Part shown: positions 25,408-38,500 of the stretch, one piece after another
Layout: every line of letters begins with the position of its first letter
Position numbering within the stretch: the first letter of the stretch is position 1
Position numbers and translations under genes: made by a program
The notes under the pieces: generated by a model
Seen by the model: only the letters and a program-made list of their open reading frames with translations
Database searches by the model: none
Told to the model about the DNA's origin: nothing
From: Gyrodactylus bullatarudis
Lineage: Eukaryota > Platyhelminthes > Monogenea > Gyrodactylidea > Gyrodactylidae
Length of the DNA stretch: 64,000 nt
Direction of reading: 5' to 3'
Assembly (NCBI GenBank): GCA_012064415.1
Contig: SSNU01000055.1
Location: 992,001-1,056,000 of the forward strand

Positions 25408-25576
25408 GAGTTTATAAAATGAATGATTTGTGATGAGTAAAAAATACTACATTTTAGCTAATTTTGTATTCAAATTGTATTGTTTGATTAAAAATATAAG
25501 CTAAAAATCCTCAGATCTTTCTACATCAAAGATAACATTGGCTATTTTTTGCCACTTGTTATCGAGAGCTAATTTG
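25408..25576 (-). repeat. Dispersed repeat, copy B
   Basis: Reverse-orientation copy of 14779-14946, almost identical over about 168 bp. It directly follows the family X hairpin. Confidence 0.8.
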
Positions 25577-25870
25577 TACAGGTACAGACTATTATTTCCA
25601 TTTCTTAATTAAATACTTCTTGTATTTCATATTAGAATAGAGGAAGATAAGTTACAAGGAATTTATTGGTAACAATTGGAACTGAGGTTTCCAATATTAA
25701 GTACTTTTTTTTTATTAAGTATTTTTCACGATAAATGAGCCAAGATGAATACTTCTAAGAATGTTTGTATTTTTGACAAATTTAGATGAGAAATACAAGT
25801 ATCTACTCTGTAGATGGTAAAAATTGCTACTTAAAGCAATGCAAAATTATTTAAAATTGTAATCACTGAT

Positions 25871-26316
25871 GAGGGCAACCAGAAAAAGGCAGTTTATTGA
25901 ATGAAAAAAAGGCATTTTTTCAGGCAAAATTTTGGAAAAAAGGCAAATAATAATTTTTGCTCAAACTGAATACATTTTACCCGTGAACTATTTCATTTGC
26001 ATGGTTGAATAAGTTAACAGCTTCGATTTTTTTCATTGAAGACCTATCCTGAGTGCAAATTTAAGCGAATAATCTCATATTTTTATTAATTGTTGATTGT
26101 ATCTGAGATTGGACAGGGGATTCTTATTTATTTTAATGCAAAAATGGCTTTTTAAGAAGTAAATTCAAAAAGGGTAAAAAATGGCTTTTTGGATGAAAAA
26201 ATGCATACCTAACTCGTGAACCAAGCTATCAGGAGATTTTTAATAACATTTTCAGGCTTAATACACCTGTATTAATTTATGGACAAATAAGGCAAAAAAA
26301 GGCATTTGGTTGTCTC
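25871..26316. mobile_element. Diverged second copy of the hAT-type MITE
   Basis: The ends GAGGGCAACCAGAAAAAGGC and (in reverse complement) GAGACAACCAAATGCC match the termini of the 22225-22795 element in the opposite orientation. The AAAAAGGC-rich interior also matches. Target duplication is no longer clear. It is shorter and more degraded than the first copy. Confidence 0.7.
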
Positions 26317-26590
26317 ATGTCTCATGCGGATAATAATAATATCATTATTATAGTGTGTCTACTTGAAAGTATAGTTCTATTCTTAGGATTTTTTTTGTCC
26401 TTTCATGCTCTGAGCCAGTTTCACTTCTGTTTTTTCTCCAGACTTCACCCTAGAAATTCATTTTTTGCTTTCGTACTAAAGCGATTAATTTTCTGAATTG
26501 AGCTCATATATAAGGTAGGTTTTGGTCACATATAAAGGTCCTTAATATTTCGGGCATACTCTTCAGTGTATGATACATGCCAAATAAATT

Positions 26591-27025
26591 GTGTTATTAC
26601 AATTAAAATTAAAGAACGATTATTGGTTCGATCACACAGCTAATAACCAACGTTACCCAAAAGTATTTAATTTTTTCGTGTCTTTGATATCAAAAAATAC
26701 TGAAATTTTGGTAAAAGTAGTGAATTCTCATCTCTATACTCTCTTTTATCCTGCATTAGGACACATTTTAGATATTAAAAGATTCAATGTGTCTCTGCAG
26801 AAAAAATATAATGCTCAAGTATCAATCGTGTGTGACACTTTATCAAATTTATTGATTCCTAGTGATAGGTTAACTACCTCTTTCAAAGGAATCTGTTCAT
26901 TCATTCCTCTACTCAGGGCCCAAATTCATTCAGGCTGGTTGAGCGACCAATTTGTAAACAAATTCGGAATTTTTTTCATTCTAATTGGTTTTTACTCTCA
27001 ACTATTTATTTTCATTTATCATTAG
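26591..27025 (+). other. Open reading frame of unknown status
   Basis: A 144-codon frame from ATG to TAG is longer than expected by chance in such AT-rich DNA. It encodes hydrophobic stretches (SLISKNTEILVKVVNSHLY, FGIFFILIGFYSQLFIFIY). I recognise no domain and no flanking splice sites. It could be a transposon relic or the exon of an unrecognised gene. It lies between the MITE copy and the ELOVL gene. Confidence 0.25.
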
Positions 27026-27600
27026 TCTAAAATTGTTCAATCGATTAAAAATATTGTATGATTCTTATTCGATCAAGTCTCACCCTAAAATTTGTGTGTG
27101 TTCAAGAGTATTTAATTCTTATTGGTTTATCTGTGTACCAATCATTTCGGTACAATTCAGTACAATAAGAAAAAGGGGTAGTAATACATATATAAATATA
27201 TATTACTTAAGCTACACAAATTCATGGAGGTTGATTATTCACTATTCGTGAGCTCATAGTGTTTTACATGCTGACAAAAAAGTTTCTCTTTTTTTTACGA
27301 ATACACTCTCAAACAGAGAACATAACACACAGGGCCAGTTATGTTCTCGCACAATCATACACAATTACACATATAGCCACATGGAGAACATGTTGTAACG
27401 TAGATTTTGAAAGCGAGATGGTGAATACTGAATTTTGTATATATACGTATATATATTTTATGAGTTAGTTAGTCGAAAAGAGTAGATTCTTAATTAATTT
27501 CTCAGGCTCGATTTCAGAGGTTAGGTCGTGAATCTCTTCCAGTGGGCCGAATAGAAAAATTTATAATCCAAAAAGTTGAAAAAGAAGAAGAAAAACAACA

Positions 27601-30600
27601 ATGAGTAGCCAAGAGATTGATTGGGAATGGATACCATCACGGCCAGATCCAAGGTCAGATAAATACCCTCTAATGAAGAGTTTCCTGCCAACAGCAGTAA
27701 TCACGATTGTCTACGTTATGGGCACTTATTTCTGGCGTAAAAAGTTGAAGATGACACCAAAGAAGGAAGAGAAAAAAACCACAGAATGGTCACTTCTTCA
27801 GTACCTAATGGTGTTTTACAACTTTTGTATGGTTATTTATTCCTCTGCTGTTGTAATTGAGACAATTTCTGTCTGGTATGCTTCCGGTTCCAGTATTAGA
27901 GCCCTGAGATACAGCAAGGGAAATACTGATTTGGACATGCGTGTCGTTCGTGTCGGATATGCCTTTTATTTCAGTAAAATTATCGAACTTTTGGATACTC
28001 TCTTCTTTCTGTTACGTGGTAAAGTTGACCAGATAACTTTTCTACATGTTTTTCATCATGCTGCGATGCCGCCGAGTATCTGGTGGGGCATTCGTTATGC
28101 GCCATGTAAGTTGAAATTTTTTCAACAAATCAATCATTTTAAGATCTCTCTGAATAATTTTAAGGTCAATAATAACTGATAACTTTGATAGGTTTTTTTC
28201 AATCCATCTTTCATCATTAACATCATCGTGTATATCAACAATGATACAAAAGTACTTGGTTTTTCATCATTACTCATTAAAAAGAAGCAAAAAATCAATC
28301 AACAGAGCAGAGTATACCGGTATTTATATGTATCTTTTATTTGTTTCATTTCTCAGTTTTACTTTCTTACTACACTAGAAAGAATTATTCATCTCAGCAT
28401 TTAAAAAGAAAAACAATGTGAATTTGAAATATGACAAAAATATTTTATTTATTTAATGACAAAAGAATATTATTAAAACTATAGCTAACCGTGAGTCCTT
28501 TTTCCTTCGAAATGAGAATTCTTTTCTTTCCTAATGATTTGCATCAGAAATTATGCTACAACAATGTCAACTATATTAAACATATACACAACCTGTCTAA
28601 TAATACTGTATGCTAAGTATATGAAATATGAAGGCGGGTATTTAGAAAATGACTTTTGCAAAAAATCTCAATTCGCATCCCGGGAATAAGGAAGCGCACA
28701 TTTTAACAAAAGGACATCCCTTTTGTTTTAATAAGCTTGACAGCTTGTCAATTACGTTAATTTACTTGGATGATTTCAGAGTAAAAGCAGTAGTCAAAAG
28801 AACTAACTCAATACTATAAATTAAAAGGTAATGGTTAAGAGAGTCAATCACGCACTCTTTTTCTACCTTTCTTTGTTGATGTAACCAACCCCTTGGTTAT
28901 TTATCCTACAAAACTGGTAAACTTATTCTTTTCAAAGAGAAATAACTCTGGTTCCGAATGAGATATTCGAAAAATTCAAAAAAGCAATTAGACTTAAAAT
29001 TTTCTCCTCTATAAGTTGATAAAAGTATCATAAGTAGAACTTGACCAATAAGAAGAAAAGAAATAAAATTTTGGGCAAGAAAAATTTTTGCTCTCTTAAT
29101 CATTACCAAGTAGAACTCGGGTTTTGAGAAATTGCATAGCACGTTGTTAATATGAAGATGGGACTTTTTTAATGATTTTTAATCAGACATCTAAAGGTTA
29201 AAAATCCCATTTATTTCCATAAAATTGGACACATTTTAAATATCCATTTTATGAACTGGTCTCATTTCGAATTCCTGGTTTCCTCTCTCTCATTTTCGGG
29301 ATCTTTAAAATCGTTTTTTTCTCCTAGTGGTGAAAGTTGACTCGCCTAATCTAGATTTCAGATTGAGTCGTTAAAATCAAATTCTCCCATCTTCAGTACA
29401 GTAAAGGTAAAGTTGACAGGCAGATGAAAATCCACAAAAAACTCACAGCCAAATCGATAAAAATTTTGAGCTCAGAAATTAAAGAAAGTGGGATATATTA
29501 GAAATTTGTAAAATGGCCTAAATAAGGTCAGATTGAATTTGTATTTCGGAATCTGTTTCCTTCTTAGAACATATTGGTTTTATTCCATTATAATGGGATC
29601 CAAAAATATTCATGTCAATTAGGTTTAGGTGTTCCTCATTATTCTTCATGATGTACGAATGAGATTTTTGTAATGTACATTTCATGCTAGCCTCATGTTT
29701 GTCTGAGGTGTAAAAAGGAGATCATGTACAAAATTGAACCAGGCTTCGCATCGATCATGGGATTATTTGTCATCAGACCATTTTTCTCACGGAACTAACT
29801 AGAGCCAAGATCATATGGACCTTTTTGGGATAAACAATTTTTTACATGGTGATTCATAAATAAAGAACGTTTTTTTGAATTTATACCTAATATTATCGGG
29901 TGTGTACTTTCCTTAAAAAACAATCATTTTGCTCAAGACATATCGACACTAGATCGTGCTAACTTTGAAAATATTGATCAGGTGATTGCATACTAGAATT
30001 CAACAGATGTGATTCTAAACAACAGGTTCTACAAAGTTTGATTCTTTATTCGATCAAGCTACTGATTTATTCACACATTTTTTTAATTGTCACTAGAGAA
30101 AGCAAACGGATGACGTCTACCAGGGGTCTTTTAAAGCTTAATTCTGATTTTGTACATTTTTTCCTTGTTCCATAATCTTCTCCATCCTCTCCCCTATATC
30201 GATTTGCCCATGTAAAGTTAACACCCACCGTAACATTAGAGTGAAGTGTTTTAAACTTTTCTGTAGAGACACTTATTATGATTTATGATGGTGTTGTAGA
30301 AATGACAAAACAGTCTCTAAAAGCACTGAAGTATTTATTTTTTAGAGTCAGAAAAACTCCTCTAACCAACAGACCTAGCCATCTTTTTTTTGATGTAGGA
30401 ATTTCAAAAGAGATTTTCAAATTGTACAAAGCTTACCATGCACATAATTGATGAGAAAAGGAAAACCCACTGGCTTAGCGTTCTTCAGATTCAGAAATCA
30501 CCATAATTTTACTTCTTATATAAACAAAAAAATAACTATGAAATAAGTTTTGATTTTTTTTATTGTATCGAAATCCTTCATATTTTTAATCGAATAATAA

Positions 30601-32705
30601 TTATTCTCTAGAGTTAAATTTTATGTCCAATTAGCAAGCTATCGCCCTGGAAGGTTGATATCATTAATCCTTGATCTATTATTATCAAAGCTTGAAGAAC
30701 GATAGATAGGTCCAATTAAGATCCTAGGTATTCTTAGAGACGGCTCTTGCGACGAAGAAGAAGGTATCAAATTTCTTTTAGAAATTTTATAAGCTCTTGA
30801 ATTTTAAAATGAATAATTTTTGAAAAAATATATATTTCACAAGATCATCTAAAATTAATACTTGTTTTTATAATTATTTTATTTTCGGTACCTTTTCGGA
30901 TTTTTTCAGAAGGATCCGAATCTGAATTATCTGAAGAACCATACACTGGCTAATGCTTTTGAAGGAGGAATGCTTCGTTTTTCTCATCACATAACTCATC
31001 TATAGGTGATTCAAAATTTTTTAACCAGTGAAAACAGCTAGCCATGTATAACAAGCTCAAAGATTTTTTCAGTAGATACAGAAACAAATGGTCCCTATAA
31101 CTTTAAAAATTTTACTTTGGGAATTATTTGATCTGATTAACTTAGTTTATTCCATTACTTACTTGTGATATTAAAGATATATAGTTTATATAAGCTAGAA
31201 TAAAACTTTTGCATATTCGATTTTTCTATCAAGTAGTATTATTGATATCTAATTTAGAGGTTTGAGTCTAACCGTTAGACTTTGCGTCTAAAAATACACT
31301 CCGAAAATACTATGTGAGACATAGACGATAGATAAATGAATAAAAAAATACACAGATGAAAGAATTCCTTTGGTCCAATAAAATAGACTAACCCTTTCGG
31401 TGCCGAGACTATTTCAAAATTTGTATGAAAACCAAAATTTAGCTATGAAGATACCAAGTTATTTGGCCAAAAATATACCCTAATGCAAGTTCACATTGTG
31501 AGCTTCAATTTAAACTTTAATTAATCCAGAAACCTATCATACTGGTAGAGTTATGAAGGTTCAAAAAAATTGGAAAATGGACATATATGTCCATCGGCAG
31601 CGAAAGGGCTAAAGAAGGTTGATATGAAGTTGGGAATCTACGATTTTCACAGAAATCTCGATTTTTTCATCAACCCACTTTCAACATTTGAAGAAAAAAA
31701 TTTTTTTATGAAAGTTATTGTCATTTTTCAAATCCCCATTTTGCGCCAAAATCCCATTTTTTGGACTTAGAATTGAAAATTTTTATTGATTTGAAATGGG
31801 CTTTAGGCGCCAAATTTGAAAAATGACAATATTTCTCATAAACAAATTTTTTTCTTCAAATGTTGAAAGTGGGCAACATGAGTAGGATTCCAGAAAATTC
31901 CGACACATTTTCGAGAAAATGTAAATTTAGCGCCAACTAGAGATTCCAGACAAATTCCATAAACTAAATTGACTGAATTTAGTTCTCCCCCCCCCTCCCG
32001 GATACGAGTACAGGTGTAAGAGTTGATTGTATTGGACTTTTCATACACTAGAATAATCAAACTCCCAAGCATTATCTTTAATACCCTTGAATTTGTGTCC
32101 ACGAATTAAACAACTTTTACAGATGCAAATAAAGATTTTGTCATTTTCGGTCGCTTTTCTGTTTTTCGTTTGCGAAACTGATCATCTTTCTGCTTTCTCC
32201 TATGAAATACAGCTGGTGTAACAGTGAGCTTTCCTCTCATCAATAGCTTCATCCATGTCCTTATGTATACGTATTATGGTTTGGCCGCATGTGGAGCCTA
32301 CAAGTATCTCTGGTGGAAGGAATATCTCACTTTGGCGCAAATGATACAATTTTGTCTCCTCTTCCTCCATCAAAGCCAAGTAAGTTTTGATTTTCTAATT
32401 ATACTTTTCTCTGATTGGTTGAAAAAAAATTCTCGACCAATCATATTCAGTTATTGATTTGACACTATACTACATTCTCATTCATAAATTATGAATCATA
32501 ATACAATCTAATTATCTCCTGATAGGTCTTTATACCTGGGAATACGCACAAGGATCCAAGGATCTTTCCCCTATCAATTATGATCTACAGCGTCATATTC
32601 TTGATATTATTCGGAAACTTTTACATAAAAGCTTACTGGAAAAAACAACGATTATGGAGAATGCAAAAGTTGGAGCAACAAAAGTTGACGAAAAAGACAA
32701 ACTAA
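27601..32705 (+). CDS. Elongation of very long chain fatty acids protein (ELOVL1/4/7-like)
   Basis: Three exons (27601-28105, 32213-32379, 32526-32705) encode 283 residues, a normal ELOVL length. Signature motifs are present: [11 protein letters not shown] (residues 126-136), the histidine box HVFHH at 149-153, and [12 protein letters not shown] in exon 2. Several hydrophobic segments indicate a multi-pass ER membrane protein, and the C-terminus is Lys-rich (QKLTKKTN), compatible with ER retrieval. Role: the condensing enzyme that joins malonyl-CoA to a long-chain acyl-CoA. The [18 protein letters not shown] context and [16 protein letters not shown] resemble the ELOVL1/4/7 branch rather than ELOVL3/6. 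Substrate length cannot be inferred. AATAAA at 32736-32741 follows the TAA. The first intron is 4.1 kb and carries MITE-like repeats. Confidence 0.95.
31392..31608. mobile_element. Short piggyBac-like MITE
   Basis: The ends CCCTTTCGGTGCCGA and, in reverse complement, CCCTTTCGCTGCCGA face each other across 217 bp. CTAA flanks both sides (31388-31391 and 31609-31612). A CCCTTT terminus with a TTAA-like duplication is typical of piggyBac-derived elements; here the duplication is CTAA. There is no ORF of note. Confidence 0.65.
31668..31880. repeat. Long imperfect hairpin in ELOVL intron 1
   Basis: The arm at about 31668-31748 (CCCACTTTCAACATTTGAAG onward) is complementary to about 31805-31877 (ending CTTCAAATGTTGAAAGTGGG), with a loop of about 57 bp. 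If transcribed in the intron it would form a stem of about 70 bp. It is probably another fold-back transposon relic, placed 60 bp from the piggyBac-like element. Confidence 0.7.
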
Positions 32706-33087
32706 AGCCGAAATGCTATAGCTAAAAAATTCTCAAATAAAATTGTATACTTTTTAATTTACCAGATCAGTCAACTTTTACTCTTGAACATAGGGCTAAA
32801 CATATAGGTTGCTTGCTGAAAAATAGGAAGACAGTAGGAGGTTTTCATCATGATTACTGTATTTTTATGGAAAAAAACCTTTACAAATTCATGCGCTCTT
32901 TCTATATAGTTTTATTTTAGTTGAGATTTTCATTACGTAAATGCGGAACTGACGGTGGTAAAATTTGCCCAAATATCTTTTGTTTTTTTCGATAGGATTG
33001 AGAGAGGAAAGAACTAAAGAAATGGACAACATGTATGGAAATTCCCCCACAAATCGGAAGGAAAGGATAGTGTAAATTTGTCAACTT

Positions 33088-34684
33088 TTATTCATCAAGG
33101 CCATTTTCAGTTCCATTGTGACCGTTCTCTAGGCCAATTATCTGACTGTAAGAGTTTATCTGATTATTTAGAATTGCTGAAGTTAACGCTCCAATCGGTG
33201 CAATATTGACAGCAGGATATCTAAAATTATAATCATCTTTTAGCAATTTATGTGCAAATGGGACTTGTTGAAATGACAACAAAACTTGAATCAATATTGA
33301 GAACCTAAACTTTATCTTAAAAAGAAGTAAAAACATGTTCCGTTGAACGTTAGGAATAATGAATAGAATTTAAATATGAATGATTTTTTCTCTGAGCTTT
33401 CTAATAACTGAGAAATTTTTGCTAATATTTTGCAATAGGAAAGTGAATTGCCTCTGTTCTGTTTCCACTACATATTTAATATTATTTCAGATGAAATTCT
33501 TAAGTCTTATTGGTAAATTTGTCATTGGTATTTTTTACCAGAAAATGCTGAAAATTTTAAGTTGATTTTTATAATGGGATTAATTTAATCTTCAAGGTCA
33601 AGATTTTTTTCTTCCATAAACTAACCCTTAGATGCTAAAACATTTATATAATGAGAAATGAAAATTAGAATGAAATATAATAGATAACTTACCCAGGAAA
33701 TTCAGGTTTTGCTCTGTTGATAACTTTCAGGAATTCAGTTGTCTTGGCATGCATCCTGAGATGAATGTAGCCCTTGCTGCATTTTATATGGTAGTGAAGG
33801 TAACTTCGAAAAGTATGGATCAAGTTGATAGTACGCTGAGCGGATTGCGGAGAGATGTGACGTTCGAATAAAACTATGAAATTATTCAACTATTTTAAAA
33901 GATCCAGAGATTTTCGAATAAAATCGAAACATACCAAAAGTGATGTAAGCAACATTTTCACCTACAGCAGCATTAGTTCCTTCTAATTCTTTGGGAGGGA
34001 CACGATGAGAATACAAGACTTGTGGAGCCCTATCAATACGCCGACGGACTTCAGAAAATTCTTGCATAAATACTTTACCAATGATAATATCATCAGGATC
34101 TTTGAAAACGGTTGAAAAAATCACAGTGACACGATCTTCCTTAGCCTGTACGTACATTGTTTCATCGTGTCTGAAATGAATGACGGCCTGCTTGCCGAAA
34201 TATTCGGCTTTTTCAGATTGTTGATAGTCAAAGAATTTTCGAAAAACAGAACTGAAGCAATTGAGTTTGAGGAGGGAGGCCTCATGAGCTAGCTCTTCAA
34301 TATTAGCATCAGCGATATCTTGGGCGTTAAACTTGAGTACACAATCACAGCCATCAATTTTCTCAGTACATAAATACTTATTGTAAGTGGATTTTAGAAC
34401 CTATGAATAGTATAAAATTAAAAAATGAAAAGCATACGTCCATAACGTCATATTCCAACAATTCATTAAAGCATTTGAAAGATATTCCTAGATATAAACA
34501 AGATTTATCAGATTTAACGTTGAAAATTCTGAACATAACACCATCGAAATCAGCAACAGAGTAATCAACCTTTTCGAATTTACCACTGATGGTAAAACAA
34601 CTAAAATTACTTGAGTTTTGCGCTTTCAAAGCGATTCAGAAGTAAGTCCTTAACAGCACTGTTGAAAATTTCAATGAAGATCAT
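33088..34684 (-). CDS. Arpc2: Arp2/3 complex subunit 2 (ARPC2, p34-Arc)
   Basis: Five exons (34684-34611, 34585-34438, 34400-33935, 33873-33693, 33220-33088) total 1002 nt, 333 residues, slightly longer than the usual 300 or so. Conserved features include MIFIEIFN at the start, [58 protein letters not shown] and [27 protein letters not shown]2 with ARPC4 forms the core of the seven-subunit complex that nucleates branched actin filaments in the cytoplasm. The last exon ([14 protein letters not shown] onward) is not conserved and gives an unusual C-terminus. The first two coding segments are only in frame if a 25-nt GT-AG intron (34586-34610) is removed; doing so restores the spacing expected of the family. 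Next comes a 37-nt intron. Convergent with the ELOVL gene. Confidence 0.92.
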
Positions 34685-35597
34685 ATTTTTGCTGAAATAA
34701 TTTCAGTGAAATTTGAAAATCTTATATTTATAACAAAAATTACAAAATCTTGAAACAATTGACGATTGTTATAATTTAGATTAGGGTTGAACATTTCAAC
34801 AAAATTTTTTGACAGAATTGAGTCAACATATTTGAGATATACTGTAAAAGTAGCTACTAAGTTTAAGTTCCATTGGAAAGTCACAAAAACATACTAATTG
34901 ATATATCTCTGCATTCTATAATATTTTGTCTGTATTTTGGGCTAACATTGTATCATGAAAAACTATTCCATAATTTAACCATGATATTTTTGCAATTGGA
35001 AGACCAAAACTTAGATTTTTTACTAAATGATTTGCCAGTAATAAAACTTTGGGATTAACACATGGTCGGAATTACATCAGTTAAACCTAAATGAATTTCT
35101 ATTGAACTAGATTCAATAAGGGAATATTCAGTGTATTCAATTTGGCACATTTACGATGGAGATCCAGACTCATATTTGTTTTGACAGAAAAATTTAATAA
35201 TGACATTTATGGATATATATGAATTATTGCCTGGATACAACATAGAATGCTTTAGGTCAACTTTGTCAATTAGCTATTAACGCCTATGAAGGCGAGCCAA
35301 AAAATGATCCAACTATTAATAGTTGGTTTTAGTAACTAACCATATAAATTTTATACAGTTATTACCGTTTAGGCAATCATATCAAAATTGTTCAGAGAAT
35401 TTATACAAGAAGATCTCTAATTTTAATATTCATCTTTTGAAATTTAGGTTTTTAATCGTCGGAATACTAACGAGATTTTCAATTTCGAGATAAATTCTTG
35501 TTTCCTGGCAATAAGCTTATTTGATTCACACATTTTTACGAGTTTCTGATGAACTAAAAGTTTTTTGGATACTAACAAGTAATAAAAATATTCTTTA
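34685..35597. other. Intergenic interval between ARPC2 and the UNC93-like gene
   Basis: About 0.9 kb of AT-rich DNA holding the ARPC2 promoter and the 3' UTR of the UNC93-like gene, both on the minus strand. No additional gene or repeat was recognised. Confidence 0.5.
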
Positions 35598-38500
35598 TTA
35601 AAAATATGGTGTAATTTCTAGTTCTGTTTCATTCAACGGAAGGTTATGAATCTTATTCTGTAACTCTCTCTTAGATATGTAATAGGCTAGATTGCATATT
35701 AAACCTGTCACGAGAAAGATCATGTAATAAGATGTGATTGGCAGAGCTTCCCCAAAGTAGAATATTACCGTTCCGATGGCGCACTAGGTGAGATGTTTAT
35801 AGAATTAAAATTACTTCAAAAGTTTGTATGAAAGCATATCCAAAAGTGATACGATTCTCATTTTCTCCGAATATTTCATAAGTCAATGCGTATATTCGAA
35901 TTGTCCATATGCTAACTGCTGTGCCATTCAAAAAGACACAAATCATGGCCAAGTAAATGCTAAATGTTTAATATTTTTACTTTAAAGTAGTTTTTAAAAA
36001 TAAATAATAATAATTTACTTTGGATCAAATAAGTCCAGTGCAAGATCCTTTGTTTGTTCAATGGGAGCTTGTTCAGGTATCGATATCATCATGGTTATTA
36101 CATAGATTATTTCCGACAGGAAACTGGCTAGTAGGCCCAATCGCATTCCGACCTTTGATGCTATTGAGCAGAGGCCTGAGACTGAAATGTAAAAGAATTC
36201 AATTAAAATAAAATACGGCAGTAAAAATTGACGATTTTTGCTTCGAGGTTTAAAGAACAAAATATCCCCAAAACTTTAAATTAAATTATCAATTCAGTCC
36301 CAAAATTGATAACTGCGTTTTGAGACCTTATAAATAAATAAATAAATAAGATTTTTATTTGAAAAAATTAGTAAAATAGTTATGAGTATCTGTTACATAG
36401 TTCGAGATAATATTTACAATTTGTGAGATCATCAAGTTTTTAAAAACGTTAAAATTTAATAGGAATCTGTGTCTAAGAGGATGCAAGGTAGTCAAAAGCA
36501 CAGTAAAACCTCTTGAGGAGCGTAGATTATAACAGCGTTCAGGAGGAGGGGGAATCTTGTGATAAAGAGCTGCAGACGAGGCAATCCTTCTCATCCAAAT
36601 AGGGTGGAGATTTGATCTGTTGAGTAGTTCTCTGTAGGAAAAGGGTCCAAAACAAGATCAGAGGAGCTGAAACTGGAGACATTCAGTTTTTTTATTGTCC
36701 CGGAAGGTAGGTTACATAACAACGAAGCTCCGTAGTCGAGATGGGGCAGAATACATTGTTTGAATAACAGCAGTCTTAGGTCTGGCGCATGTACAAATTT
36801 ACGTAGGATATATGATTTGATTCTAAGGGTCTTAAGGATGGTTGCTGCATGAACAGAGGTGTCAAGTTTATTTTTATACTTGAGTCTAAGGTCCTTAATC
36901 TGAGATACCAGTAAGGGAAGAAGATTAGGTGCCAGTTGGATGTTAGTTGAAAGACAGAGAATTTTAGTTTTGAGGTGATTAAGAGAGAGTCCAATTTGAG
37001 CGAGTGATAAATCTAGGTGATTAAGTTCTTGTTGGATTATGTTTGAGTTCTGAGTGATAGGGCATAAGATCTTGATGTCATCAGCATATTTGAAATATGT
37101 GACATCAGGAGACGAGGGAGAGATCTGGGCAAAAACAAGATTGAACAGGGTGGGCCCAATTGTGGATCCTTGTGGGACTCCGGAGGTAATTTGTGATAGA
37201 GCCGATACAGATCCATTAAATGAGACATATTGAGACCGGTTTTGTAGGAATTCCAGAATAAGGTTGATGATGTGGGGGTTAACTTTGTTTTTAATGAGGG
37301 AATTTTTAATGATGTTGAAAGGTAATTTGTCGAAAGCCTCAGGGAAATAAGACCGATCTTAGACTTTACTTAACCTTAACAATCAATATAATTTTTAAAT
37401 ACTACACTCTTTTCTTCCCTTTCATTTTATAGACTAATACAAGCTAGACGAGAACATGGTCAAGTAGAAAGAGAACAACGTTACAGTCAATCTTCGAGAA
37501 TAGCTTCAAATAAGAGAGCTTACAAAATTGGTTCTTTCAAAAGAGAGAGGTTTTTTTAAAAAATGGGTGACTCGAAATGGTATCTATGTCGGAAGGTGAA
37601 TAGAACAAAACAATTCACTAGCCCAATCTATTTTTCCCCAATTTTATGCCATGTAGAACCTATTAGGGTTATCCTCAAAAGTAGCTTCAAATCTTTACGA
37701 AAAAAGTGTAAAGAGCTATTCTAATTACAATAATAATGAAATTAAAATTATCAATGAAAGATACCAGATTCTTCACGTTATATATTGAATTTTCGTATAT
37801 TTTTGAGATAATTCAGGATTCGAGTCTTTGAATATTTAGTAGATTATTTAATTGATTATTAATTCTTGTTAACACAGAATTCATTATAGACTAATGAAGA
37901 AGTTCAGGTGTTTCTCATACTCTCGAATTTTTATCTATTCAAGTTATTTATTATTTTCTAAAATAATCATAAAACATTTCTCCATGATCCTATTATTTAG
38001 AATATCCTATCACAAACTATTATCACGCTATACTTTTTGCTAGCCTAGCCTTTTCTGATTCTTTTTTGAACTCAAGAAAGGTAGGTATTTGTATGTAAAC
38101 CCCAATAAAATTACACGCGGTCATTTTCATAATATATTCTCCTAGAAAATGTATTTTTATAATTATAATCAATTACATTATAAGAAAAAGAATCGGAGAA
38201 AGAATTAAACTTGAAACTTTGTTCGTTAAGCAAAAGTGTTAATTAAAATACTGTATCGATCAACTATTGTTGAGTGATATAATAATTATTAATATAAGTA
38301 AAAGGATTGAAACTTACCGATAAGTGATCCAGCGCCGGCAATCAAGTTGACTAATCCAGCCATATATTTGGCACTATTTCCAAATCTCTCTACATGACTT
38401 AGAGAGGTGGCCAATATCCCCTCGAACATGGCCAGTTGACAACCTTTGGATGACGGAAGATGCAATAAAAAAGGAAATAACTCACTTAGATAGATTAACA

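Larger units (their letters stand above)
28106..32212 (+). other. ELOVL intron 1
   Basis: A 4.1-kb intron. Apart from the piggyBac-like MITE (31392-31608) and the adjacent long hairpin (31668-31880), I see no genes or structured features in it. Confidence 0.6.

Noticed and set aside
34601..34610. 10-nt GT-AG in ARPC2
   Set aside because: It restores frame, but no spliceosome is known to remove 10 nt, and the 25-nt alternative gives better protein spacing and a better acceptor.
36776..37228. Minus-strand frames of 72 and 63 codons in the UNC93-like intron
   Set aside because: They are shadows of the longer reverse-transcriptase frame that lacks an ATG.
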